Shown one piece after another: positions 7,516-13,901 of a stretch of 20,138 nucleotides of DNA (its first letter is position 1; each line of letters begins with the position of its first letter). The stretch comes from JAFAXD01 sp035472475. GTDB taxonomy: Bacteria > Pseudomonadota > Alphaproteobacteria > Rhizobiales > Xanthobacteraceae. The stretch is taken from the NCBI GenBank assembly GCA_035472475.1, contig DATIPA010000183.1, positions 1-20,138 of the forward strand. Direction: 5' to 3'. The position numbers and the translations under genes are program-made. Below the pieces are notes generated by a model. That model made no database searches and was not told the DNA's origin. It saw only the letters and a program-made list of their open reading frames with translations.

Positions 7516-8727
7516 GTGGTGACGCCGTCTCGCACCGTCGTCATCGCCGGCGCCGGAATTGGCGGGCTGACCGGCGCGCTCAGCCTCGCGCAGCACGGGT
7601 TGCGCGCCGTTGTGCTTGATCAGGCCGATCGCCTTGATGAGGCCGGTGCAGGCATTCAGCTGTCGCCCAACGCGACCCGGATCCTGATCGACCTCGGATT
7701 GGGCGACCGGCTGCGCGCCACGGCGGTGACCCCCCGCGCCGTACGCATTCTGCGCGCTCATGATGGCCAGGAGATCACTCGCATTCCGTTGGCGGACGCT
7801 AGCACACGCTTCGGCGCCCCCTATTGGGTCATTCACCGCGGCGATCTGCAGGCAGCATTGCTCGAGGCGGCGCGCACGCATCCGGACATCCGGCTGGCCC
7901 TAGGTGTCAGGGTTGATCGCTTTGCCGTTCATCAGAATGGCGTCACCATCAAGGCCGTTCGCACGCACCCTGATCCCAACGGGCCAGCCGGGTTTGACGC
8001 CGACGGAATGGCGTTGATCGGCGCCGACGGTCTCTGGTCGTCGGTGCGCGCGTTGCTCGGCGACACTGCGCCTGCGCGCTTTGCCCGCCGAGTGGCGTGG
8101 CGCGCAGTCGTACCGGCCGAGATGGCGCCGGCGCCAGCGCGCGAGCCGATGGTCAATCTGTGGCTCGGACGCCGTAGCCATCTCGTCCACTACCCGGTCG
8201 CTGGCGGCCGCCTGGTCAATCTGGTGGCGATCGCGGACGACAACTGGCACGACCAGGGTTGGAGCACCCGCAGTACTCCAAACGATGTGCTGGCTCGCTA
8301 TGGGCTCGGAGCGTGGTCGCGTCTGGCGCGTGACCTGATCGGCATCCCGGAGCGCTGGTTGAAATGGGCGCTCTACGATCGTCGGCCATCGAGCCGTTGG
8401 GGCGATGGTCCGATCACGCTCTTGGGGGACGCGGCTCACCCAATGTTGCCGTTTCTCGCCCAAGGCGCCGCACTCGCGATCGAGGATGCTGCCGTCCTCG
8501 CCGCTCAGGTCGCCGCGCACCCCAACGATCCGGCTCGGGCACTGCGGATTTACGAAGCCAAGCGACAGGCGCGCAGTTCCCGCATGCAGCGCACCGCGCG
8601 GCGCACCGGAACGCTCTACCACTATTCCGGACCTGACGCGTTTGCGCGCAACCTCGTGCTGCGGAAATTTGGCGGCGAGCGGCTGCTCAAGCACTATGAT
8701 TGGATCTACGACTGGCGCGCGAGCTAG
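7516..8727 (+). CDS. FAD-dependent aromatic hydroxylase (salicylate hydroxylase-like)
   Basis: A 403-residue class A flavoprotein monooxygenase that would use FAD and NAD(P)H to hydroxylate an aromatic or similar ring. The N-terminal Rossmann motif is VVIAGAGIGGLTGA. The DG motif is ALIGADGLWSSVRA (Asp 171). The GD motif that binds the FAD ribityl is ITLLGDAAHPMLPFLAQGA (Asp 305). The overall pattern and length resemble salicylate 1-hydroxylase and 3-hydroxybenzoate 6-hydroxylase. The actual substrate is not clear. The start is one of two adjacent GTG codons (7516 or 7519). No strong ribosome site is seen, so reinitiation from the zinc-finger gene, which ends six bases before, may help. The methionine-synthase-like gene follows after 12 bases. 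Confidence 0.9.
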   Translation: MVTPSRTVVIAGAGIGGLTGALSLAQHGLRAVVLDQADRLDEAGAGIQLSPNATRILIDLGLGDRLRATAVTPRAVRILRAHDGQEITRIPLADASTRFGAPYWVIHRGDLQAALLEAARTHPDIRLALGVRVDRFAVHQNGVTIKAVRTHPDPNGPAGFDADGMALIGADGLWSSVRALLGDTAPARFARRVAWRAVVPAEMAPAPAREPMVNLWLGRRSHLVHYPVAGGRLVNLVAIADDNWHDQGWSTRSTPNDVLARYGLGAWSRLARDLIGIPERWLKWALYDRRPSSRWGDGPITLLGDAAHPMLPFLAQGAALAIEDAAVLAAQVAAHPNDPARALRIYEAKRQARSSRMQRTARRTGTLYHYSGPDAFARNLVLRKFGGERLLKHYDWIYDWRAS

Positions 8728-8739
8728 ACCGGGGAGCCT

Positions 8740-9759
8740 ATGTTTCCGACCACCATTGCGGGCAGCCTGCCAAAACCACTGTGGCTCGCCGAACCAAACC
8801 GGTTGTGGGCGCCGTGGAAGCTTGCCGGCACGGAGCTCGCCGAAGGCAAGCTCGATGCGACGCTGCTCGCCATCAAACGCCAGGAGGATGCCGGCATCGA
8901 TGTCGTCACCGACGGCGAACAGTCGCGCCAGCACTTCGTGCACGGTTTCCTGGAATTCGTCGACGGCATCGACTTTGCGCGCAAGGTCGAAATGGGCATC
9001 CGCAAGGATCGCTATAAGGCGATGGTGCCAACCGTCACCAGCCCGCTGCGGCTCAAAGGGCGGGTGCACGCCGCCGAGGCGCGCCACGCGCGAACGCATT
9101 CGACGCGCAAGCTGAAATTCACGCTGCCGGGCCCCATGACCATTATCGATACGATCGCCGACAACTATTATGGCGATCGGGTCAAGATGGCGTTCGCATT
9201 CGCGCGTCTGCTCAACGAGGAGGCGCGCGGGCTCGCTGCCGACGGCGTCGATGTCATTCAGTTCGACGAGCCCGCGTTCAACGTCTACATGGACGAGGTG
9301 AGGGATTGGGGCGTTGAGGCCCTTCACACGGCGATCGCCGGGCTAACCTGTGCTAGCGCCGTGCACATCTGCTACGGCTACGGGATCAAGGCCAACGTCG
9401 ATTGGAAGGCGACGCTCGGCGGCGAGTGGCGACAATACGAGCAGACGTTTCCGGCGCTTGCGGCGAGCCGGATCGACCAGGTCTCGCTCGAATGCCGCAA
9501 CTCCAGGGTGCCGATGGACCTCCTGAGCCTGTTGCCCGGCAAAGCCATTCAGATCGGCGCAATTGATGTGGCAACGGACACCATCGAAACCGCGGACGAG
9601 GTGGCGTCGGTTATTTCGCAAGTGATGAAGTACGTCCCCAAGGACAAGATCATTGTGTCGACCAATTGCGGAATGGCGCCGATGCAGCCGGACGTTGCCT
9701 GGGGCAAACTCGCGGCGCTTGGGCAAGGCGCGGAACTCGCCAAGCAGCGCTACGGCTGA
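8740..9759 (+). CDS. Stand-alone short MetE-like (core-MetE) methionine synthase family protein
   Basis: A 339-residue protein matching the C-terminal catalytic barrel of cobalamin-independent methionine synthase, without the N-terminal half of full MetE (about 750 residues). Zinc ligands are in place: H209-x-C211 in AVHICYGYG, Glu 251 in SLECRN and Cys 310 in STNCGMAPM. Asp 176 in IQFDEPAF matches the homocysteine-side Asp. The N-terminal TTIAGSLPKP motif is typical. Such core proteins do not use folate like MetE. Some take the methyl group from a corrinoid protein or from another small donor (established for a few relatives). Here the donor is unknown. The start ATG follows a GGGAG site at short spacing. 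It is the last gene of the zinc-finger/monooxygenase run, and a hairpin begins three bases after its stop. Confidence 0.88.
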   Translation: MFPTTIAGSLPKPLWLAEPNRLWAPWKLAGTELAEGKLDATLLAIKRQEDAGIDVVTDGEQSRQHFVHGFLEFVDGIDFARKVEMGIRKDRYKAMVPTVTSPLRLKGRVHAAEARHARTHSTRKLKFTLPGPMTIIDTIADNYYGDRVKMAFAFARLLNEEARGLAADGVDVIQFDEPAFNVYMDEVRDWGVEALHTAIAGLTCASAVHICYGYGIKANVDWKATLGGEWRQYEQTFPALAASRIDQVSLECRNSRVPMDLLSLLPGKAIQIGAIDVATDTIETADEVASVISQVMKYVPKDKIIVSTNCGMAPMQPDVAWGKLAALGQGAELAKQRYG

Positions 9760-9761
9760 GC

Positions 9762-9780
9762 GGCTTGGCCCGACCAAGCC
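9762..9780 (+). terminator. Hairpin after the MetE-like gene
   Basis: GGCTTGG and CCAAGCC form a perfect 7-bp stem with a five-base loop. It begins three bases after the stop codon, and two more pairs are possible past a bulged C. No T-run follows, so it may act as a weak or Rho-assisted terminator, or protect the 3' end. Confidence 0.45.
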
Positions 9781-9914
9781 CGCCGGCTCCCTCTCCCGAT
9801 CGGCGTCGCGGTATTGGCCTGCCGTCTACGGGCGGTAAATTCTTAGAAAAATCGCTGGAACCTTTTGTCGGTGATGGCGTTTGCGTCTTCGGTACCGTCA
9901 GGGGGACGTCGTCG

Positions 9915-10133
9915 ATGCAGGGCTCATCCTATTTTCGGCGCCAAGCCAATACGTGCCTGCGTCTTTCAGAATCATGTACCGACCAGGGGTTAGCCGATCG
10001 CTTTCAAGCGATGGCCGAAGATTTCATGGCGAAAGCCGCAGACGCAGAGACTTTCAACGAAGGAGCGGCCATCCCGCTCCCACATCTGTTCAAGCGCGGA
10101 GGTTCGGGCGGGGGCGGCCTGGACCAGGACTGA
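9915..10133 (+). CDS. Small protein of unknown function
   Basis: A 72-residue protein starting at ATG 9915, with GGGGG about ten bases upstream. The frame is open far upstream, but the upstream part is rich in Arg/Pro and looks like a shadow. The product begins MQGSSYFRRQANTCLRLS and has a helical, Ala/Met-rich middle (DRFQAMAEDFMAKAADAE). Then comes a Gly-rich tail (RGGSGGGGLDQD). From memory it resembles short rhizobial hypothetical proteins with the pattern YFRRQAxTCLRLS, whose function is unknown. It is monocistronic as far as can be seen and converges on the propeller gene, with a strong terminator between. There are 155 bases before it that hold only the hairpin after the MetE-like gene. 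Confidence 0.7.
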   Translation: MQGSSYFRRQANTCLRLSESCTDQGLADRFQAMAEDFMAKAADAETFNEGAAIPLPHLFKRGGSGGGGLDQD

Positions 10134-10154
10134 ACGTTTGATGATGGGGTGGTG

Positions 10155-10182
10155 GGGCGACGCGGCCCAGGCCGCGTCGCCC
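10155..10182. terminator. Perfect 13-bp inverted repeat, bidirectional terminator
   Basis: GGGCGACGCGGCC and its exact reverse complement GGCCGCGTCGCCC flank a CA centre. It lies in the 68-base gap between the converging small-protein gene and propeller gene. The stem is very GC-rich, followed on the plus strand by ATTTCG and on the minus strand by CCACCACCCC. Position and symmetry suggest a terminator working for both genes, though the U-tract is poor in either direction. Confidence 0.75.
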
Positions 10183-10201
10183 ATTTCGCTAAATCGCCGC
10201 G

Positions 10202-11338
10202 TTACACGTTGGCGGCGGCCAGTCGCCGGGCCGCGACGTCGCTCACTACGATATCGTCGACGGTCGCAAGCTTGGTGCGGTCCCTCACCAGACCGCGATG
10301 GAATTCACCTTTCGACACGGGCGGGACGTCGGCGATGATGGTCCAGTGATCGCCCCCATCGAGGCTTTCGAACACCTGCCCGTCGGTATCGACCGCGTGC
10401 AGGCCGTAACCGCCGGGCCAGGCCTCGATCGTGAGCGCGCTGAACAAGGCGCGCTGTCCGTCCGGCAGCCCGCCCAGCAACCGCTCCCAGGTCATGCCGC
10501 CGTCCCGGCTGCGCGCGATCTTTCCACGCGCCCGGCCGAGCCTGTACCAGTGCGACGGCCAACCGACCCCGGCGGTCAGGAATATGATATCGGGGTCATC
10601 CGGGTGGACCACCATGGCGTCGGGATAGTTGGCATGTGGGGGCATCGGATTTTTTCGCCACGTCTTGCCCGCGTCTTCGCTCGACATCACGCCGACGATT
10701 CCGTTTGCCACGATAATCCGCCGCGGTCGCGCCGGGTGAAGCAGAATGCGATGAACATCGCACTCGACCGGATTGGGATCGATCTTGAGCTCGATGAAGC
10801 TTGCGCCGAAGTCCGTGGACACCAGCAAAGCGCCGATCTCAATGCCGACCCAGAGGCGCTCGCCCTCGATCACGATGTCCTTCACGTGCCCGATACGCGG
10901 CGGAGGCGGAAAGCACCACTGCGCGACGCTTGCGACTTTGCGCAGGCCGGGAAGTTCGCGCCAGGTGTCGCCGCGGCTCTCACTGATGAAGACGTGGGCC
11001 GGAAGCGATCCGACGCAAACGACGTCGCGACCTTGCAGCCGCCCGGCGCGCGCCGACCAGAGGTCGACGCGATCAATCCCGTCATTGGTCCAGTTCCAGG
11101 TGACGCCGTTATCTTCGCTGCGGGCGACGCCGACCCCGTGGGTCGCGGCAAACAAGGTGCCGTCATTGAGCGCGGTCACGGCGCTGACCGAGCACCCGGC
11201 AAGAGCCCGATGCGTGATCGTCCAAGCGCCGCCGGTGCGCTCGAGGAGCACGACCCCGTCTACCGTTCCAATGAGAATTGTATCGGAGCGCTGCGCGCTG
11301 CGATGCTGGTTGGTGCCGCCGTTCGACAGCAGGATCAT
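10202..11338 (-). CDS. BNR/Asp-box repeat beta-propeller protein (sialidase-like fold)
   Basis: A 378-residue protein built of repeated blades. Six Asp-box motifs (S-x-D-x-G-x-T-W or close) can be read: SEDNGVTW (74-81), SESRGDTW (119-126), STDFGASF (174-181), SEDAGKTW (220-227), SRDGGMTW (277-284) and SLDGGDHW (325-332). This fits a six-bladed propeller like sialidases or photosynthesis assembly factor Ycf48, but I cannot see a sialidase Arg triad or the FRIP motif. No signal peptide or membrane segment is present, so it is probably cytosolic, unlike secreted sialidases. The ATG at 11338 has an excellent GGGGAGGG ribosome site. It is oriented away from the UGSC-like gene, with a 330-base gap between them. 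Confidence 0.85.
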   Translation of the reverse strand: MILLSNGGTNQHRSAQRSDTILIGTVDGVVLLERTGGAWTITHRALAGCSVSAVTALNDGTLFAATHGVGVARSEDNGVTWNWTNDGIDRVDLWSARAGRLQGRDVVCVGSLPAHVFISESRGDTWRELPGLRKVASVAQWCFPPPPRIGHVKDIVIEGERLWVGIEIGALLVSTDFGASFIELKIDPNPVECDVHRILLHPARPRRIIVANGIVGVMSSEDAGKTWRKNPMPPHANYPDAMVVHPDDPDIIFLTAGVGWPSHWYRLGRARGKIARSRDGGMTWERLLGGLPDGQRALFSALTIEAWPGGYGLHAVDTDGQVFESLDGGDHWTIIADVPPVSKGEFHRGLVRDRTKLATVDDIVVSDVAARRLAAANV

Positions 11339-11393
11339 CGAGCCCTCCCCAGCAAATCTTGTATGCCGAACGTACGGCTTGTGGTGCGCGGCC

Positions 11394-11618
11394 TCAAGCC
11401 GGTCGATCGCGGCTCTTGCGCTTCTTCTTGCTGGATTTCTTCTTGCCCTCCCCGCGCTCCTTCTCGTCGGCAGCTGCGTCGTTGGTTTGCTGGATTTCAG
11501 TCGATGCGAGCCGCGAAGCTAGCGGGCCTCGGTGCAGATCGCGTGACAGCGGCCCACGCACGGCTGGGCGGCGCGCGCAGCCCTTGAGCACCCGCCCAGC
11601 GGGGTCTAAAACTCTCAC
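11394..11618 (-). CDS. Doubtful small ORF with a Lys-rich C-terminus
   Basis: A possible 74-residue product from a GTG at 11618. The last third is highly basic (KERGEGKKKSSKKKRKSRDR). Third codon positions in the Lys tract are mostly G or C (AAG far above AAA), as in neighbouring genes. The opposite strand of the same bases reads as Leu-rich with many T-ending codons. This hints that the minus strand is the coding one. The first part of the ORF looks less protein-like. It would lie 55 bases upstream of the propeller gene on the same strand. The 330-base interval 11339-11668 holds nothing else that I can support beyond the promoter region for the UGSC-like gene. Confidence 0.3.
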   Translation of the reverse strand: MRVLDPAGRVLKGCARRPAVRGPLSRDLHRGPLASRLASTEIQQTNDAAADEKERGEGKKKSSKKKRKSRDRPA

Positions 11619-11668
11619 CGATCCTGCCGATCGCCCCGGGCCGCACGCCCGTTCATGAGGTTCCGCCC

Positions 11669-13327
11669 ATGCTCGACACCGTCAGCAAAACGGGAAGTCA
11701 AACCAAGATCACGGTCCTCAACCCGGTCGGTTACCCGCCAAAGATCGCCAAGAAGTCGGCCGCGGCGCGGCTCGATGCGTTGGACGGCAAGACCATCTAC
11801 CTGGTCGACTGCCGGTTCGACGATTCGATCGAGTTGCTCAAACAGGTCGAGGCCTGGTTCGCGGAGCATATGCCGAGTGTCAAGACCCGCATCGTTTCGC
11901 TCGGAAACTATTACGGCCACGACGACCCGAAGCTCTGGGAAGAGATCAAAGCCAACGGGCACGCCGCGATTCTCGGCGTTGGTCACTGCAGCACCTGCGC
12001 GCCGGCGGTCGCTACCCATGCGATTACGGTCGACACCAGGTACGGCGTACCGACGGTTGCGCTGCATACCGACATTTTCGAGCGGGTCGTACGCTCGACC
12101 GCGCGGGTGCAAGGCCTGGCGCAATTGCCGTGCGTGTTTGTTCCGCAGCCGGTGATGGGCAAGTCGCACGCCGAGTTGCGCGCCTACGTGAATGGCAAGG
12201 ATCCGACTACCGGCAAGCCGGTGATGCAGGAAGTGATCGAAGGCCTTACCCGTGGACCGGCCGACGTCGCCACGGTCGCCGACCGCTCGACGCCGCGGCT
12301 CGTTGATCCCGATACCGAAGACAACCTGCATCAACTCTTTCTCAACAATCATTGGACCGACACGCTGCCGATCGTCCTGCCAACCGAAGAGCGGGTCGCG
12401 GCGATGCTGGCCCACACGAGCCACGCGCCCGACGAGATCGTCGGACGCCTGCAGTCCACCGCCAATCGCGGGCAATGGGAATACACAGTCGAGAAAGTGG
12501 CGGTGAACGCCGTCATGGCGGGCGCGCGCCCCGAGTACTTCCCGGTCATTCTGGCGCTCGCAGCGTCGGGACTGTCGGCGCGCAGCAGCACGTCCAGCTC
12601 GGCTTCGTCGATGGTGGTGGTGAACGGACCGATCCGCAAGGAAATTGGCATGAACTGCGGCATCGGCGCCATGGGACCCTACAACCACGCCAACGCCACG
12701 ATCGGCCGTGCCTACGGCCTGCTGTCGCAGAACCTGCAGGGTGGATCGGTACCGGGCGAGACCTACATGGGATCGACCGGCAACAACTACACCTACAACA
12801 ATCTGACGTTTGCGGAGAACGAGGAACGCAGCCCCTGGGAACCGCTGCACGTGCAGAAAGGCTTCAAGCCGACCGAGTCGACGGTCAGCATTTTCTGGGG
12901 CTGCCGATCCACGACCTTCAATCTCGGTCTGCGCGAAAAATACTGGCGCGAACACGTGCGCGACATGCTGTATGGTACCGATGCCAATTCGGCGCCCTGC
13001 CTGCTGCTCGACCCGATCACCGCGCGCCAGTTCATCGACCGCGGCGGGTTTGACACCAAGGCAAAACTGATCCGCTGGGTTCACGAGACCGCGAAAATCC
13101 CGGCCGGCCGCTATTGGGATCTGCAGCTGGTGCAGAACTACATCTACCCGCGCGCTACTTATGGCGAGGAACCGTTCGCCAGCAATCTCAAGCCCGATGA
13201 CGAGCTGATCCCGGTGTTTCAGGAAAAGGACATCAACGTCGTCGTGGTCGGTGGCGAGGCCAACGGCTACTGGCAGATCATGGGCGCGCACTACCGCAAG
13301 TCGGTGTCGATCGACGCTTGGCGGTGA
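11669..13327 (+). CDS. UGSC-like two-domain protein with Cys in place of selenocysteine
   Basis: A 552-residue protein. Residues 14-170 resemble the UGSC family: an opening VLNPVGYPP, then LDGKTIYLVDCRFDDSIELL, the active-site block LGVGHCSTC and then YGVPTVALHTDIF. In UGSC proteins the block reads GxGDUGSC with selenocysteine or Cys. Here it is C107-S-T-C110, a CxxC. Residues 226-552 form a second domain (LPTEERVAAML, VEKVAVNAVMAGARPEYFPVI, VVVNGPIRKEIGMNCGIGAMGP) that I know only as a conserved region of unknown function near or fused to UGSC. Both look cytosolic. A thiol-dependent reaction is likely, but no function is established. The ATG follows GAGG at about ten bases. The Lrp/AsnC gene starts three bases past its stop. 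Confidence 0.8.
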   Translation: MLDTVSKTGSQTKITVLNPVGYPPKIAKKSAAARLDALDGKTIYLVDCRFDDSIELLKQVEAWFAEHMPSVKTRIVSLGNYYGHDDPKLWEEIKANGHAAILGVGHCSTCAPAVATHAITVDTRYGVPTVALHTDIFERVVRSTARVQGLAQLPCVFVPQPVMGKSHAELRAYVNGKDPTTGKPVMQEVIEGLTRGPADVATVADRSTPRLVDPDTEDNLHQLFLNNHWTDTLPIVLPTEERVAAMLAHTSHAPDEIVGRLQSTANRGQWEYTVEKVAVNAVMAGARPEYFPVILALAASGLSARSSTSSSASSMVVVNGPIRKEIGMNCGIGAMGPYNHANATIGRAYGLLSQNLQGGSVPGETYMGSTGNNYTYNNLTFAENEERSPWEPLHVQKGFKPTESTVSIFWGCRSTTFNLGLREKYWREHVRDMLYGTDANSAPCLLLDPITARQFIDRGGFDTKAKLIRWVHETAKIPAGRYWDLQLVQNYIYPRATYGEEPFASNLKPDDELIPVFQEKDINVVVVGGEANGYWQIMGAHYRKSVSIDAWR

Positions 13328-13330
13328 AGG

Positions 13331-13840
13331 GTGGCTGCCAAGCGCCCGCCGGCTCTCGATCGGATCGACGTCAAAATTCTCGCCATGCTCCAGCGCGACG
13401 GCCGCTCGACTATTCAGAAGCTGGCACAGGCCGTTGGCCTGTCGTCACGGCCGTGTCTTGAGCGAGTGCGCCGGCTTGAAGCCGCCGGCATCATCGAGGG
13501 TTATCAGGCGATCATCGCGCCGGAGCTTTTGGCGCGGCCGGTGACAATTTTCGCTGAAATTACCCTTGAGAAGCATGGTCGCCAGGACCGGGTCGAGCAC
13601 GCGCTCGCCGCCATCGAGGAGTTGACCGAGTGCTGGCAGGTCACCGGCGACATCGACTATCTGGCTCGGTTCGTTTGCACTGATATTGCGCGATATGAAG
13701 CGCTGACCAGCGCATTGATCGAAGATCCCGAGCTCGGAATTGCGCGCATCGTCAGCCACATCGCGCTACGCCCTGTGCGCCGGTTCGCCGGGTACCCGGT
13801 GGCGCTTTTGCTCGGGCAAGGCGACAAGGCCGGGCGTTGA
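13331..13840 (+). CDS. Lrp/AsnC family transcriptional regulator
   Basis: A 169-residue regulator of normal length. Residues 8-60 form the DNA-binding winged helix-turn-helix (LDRIDVKILAMLQRDGRSTI, LAQAVGLSSRPCLERVRRLEAAGII). Residues 70-150 form the ligand-binding (RAM) domain, with GDIDYLARFVCTD near the effector loop. Such proteins bind an amino acid and control amino-acid metabolism genes. It starts with GTG three bases after the UGSC-like stop. The only internal Met codon nearby lies inside the DNA-binding helix, so the GTG is preferred. Possible targets are the UGSC-like gene in the same transcript, the mqo/exporter pair that follows and the rocD module further right. Its sequence does not say which. 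Confidence 0.93.
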   Translation: MAAKRPPALDRIDVKILAMLQRDGRSTIQKLAQAVGLSSRPCLERVRRLEAAGIIEGYQAIIAPELLARPVTIFAEITLEKHGRQDRVEHALAAIEELTECWQVTGDIDYLARFVCTDIARYEALTSALIEDPELGIARIVSHIALRPVRRFAGYPVALLLGQGDKAGR

Positions 13841-13841
13841 G

Positions 13842-13882
13842 AGGGCGTTTTCTTCGCCCTGGCCGCGTGTCAGAGTGCGGCC
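13842..13882 (+). promoter_or_regulatory. Two successive hairpins in the mqo leader
   Basis: Within the 61-base gap before mqo, AGGGCG-TTTTCTT-CGCCCT (13842-13860) is followed directly by GGCCGC-GTGTCAGAGT-GCGGCC (13861-13882). Both stems are perfect 6-bp inverted repeats. The first starts one base past the Lrp/AsnC stop. They could terminate or attenuate read-through from the regulator, or be a binding site. The mqo ribosome site (GGAG, 13890-13893) lies just beyond them. Confidence 0.4.
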
Positions 13883-13901
13883 TCGCATCGGAGCCAACGC
13901 G

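Noticed and set aside
7900..9327. Minus-strand open frame of 475 codons opposite the monooxygenase and MetE-like genes
   Set aside because: It spans two real genes and their junction and has no motif of its own.
11397..11522. Plus-strand Leu-rich segment with a lipobox-like VGSC, as a possible small lipoprotein
   Set aside because: There is no ATG or ribosome site, codons in the Leu tract mostly end in T unlike nearby genes, and the minus-strand reading has better codon bias.
10298..11587. Plus-strand open frame opposite the propeller gene
   Set aside because: The minus strand gives six Asp boxes and a strong ribosome site. The plus-strand frame has neither.
11615..13291. Minus-strand open frame of 558 codons opposite the UGSC-like gene
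   Set aside because: It has no recognisable domain, has the composition of a shadow frame, and lies over a gene with clear conserved motifs.
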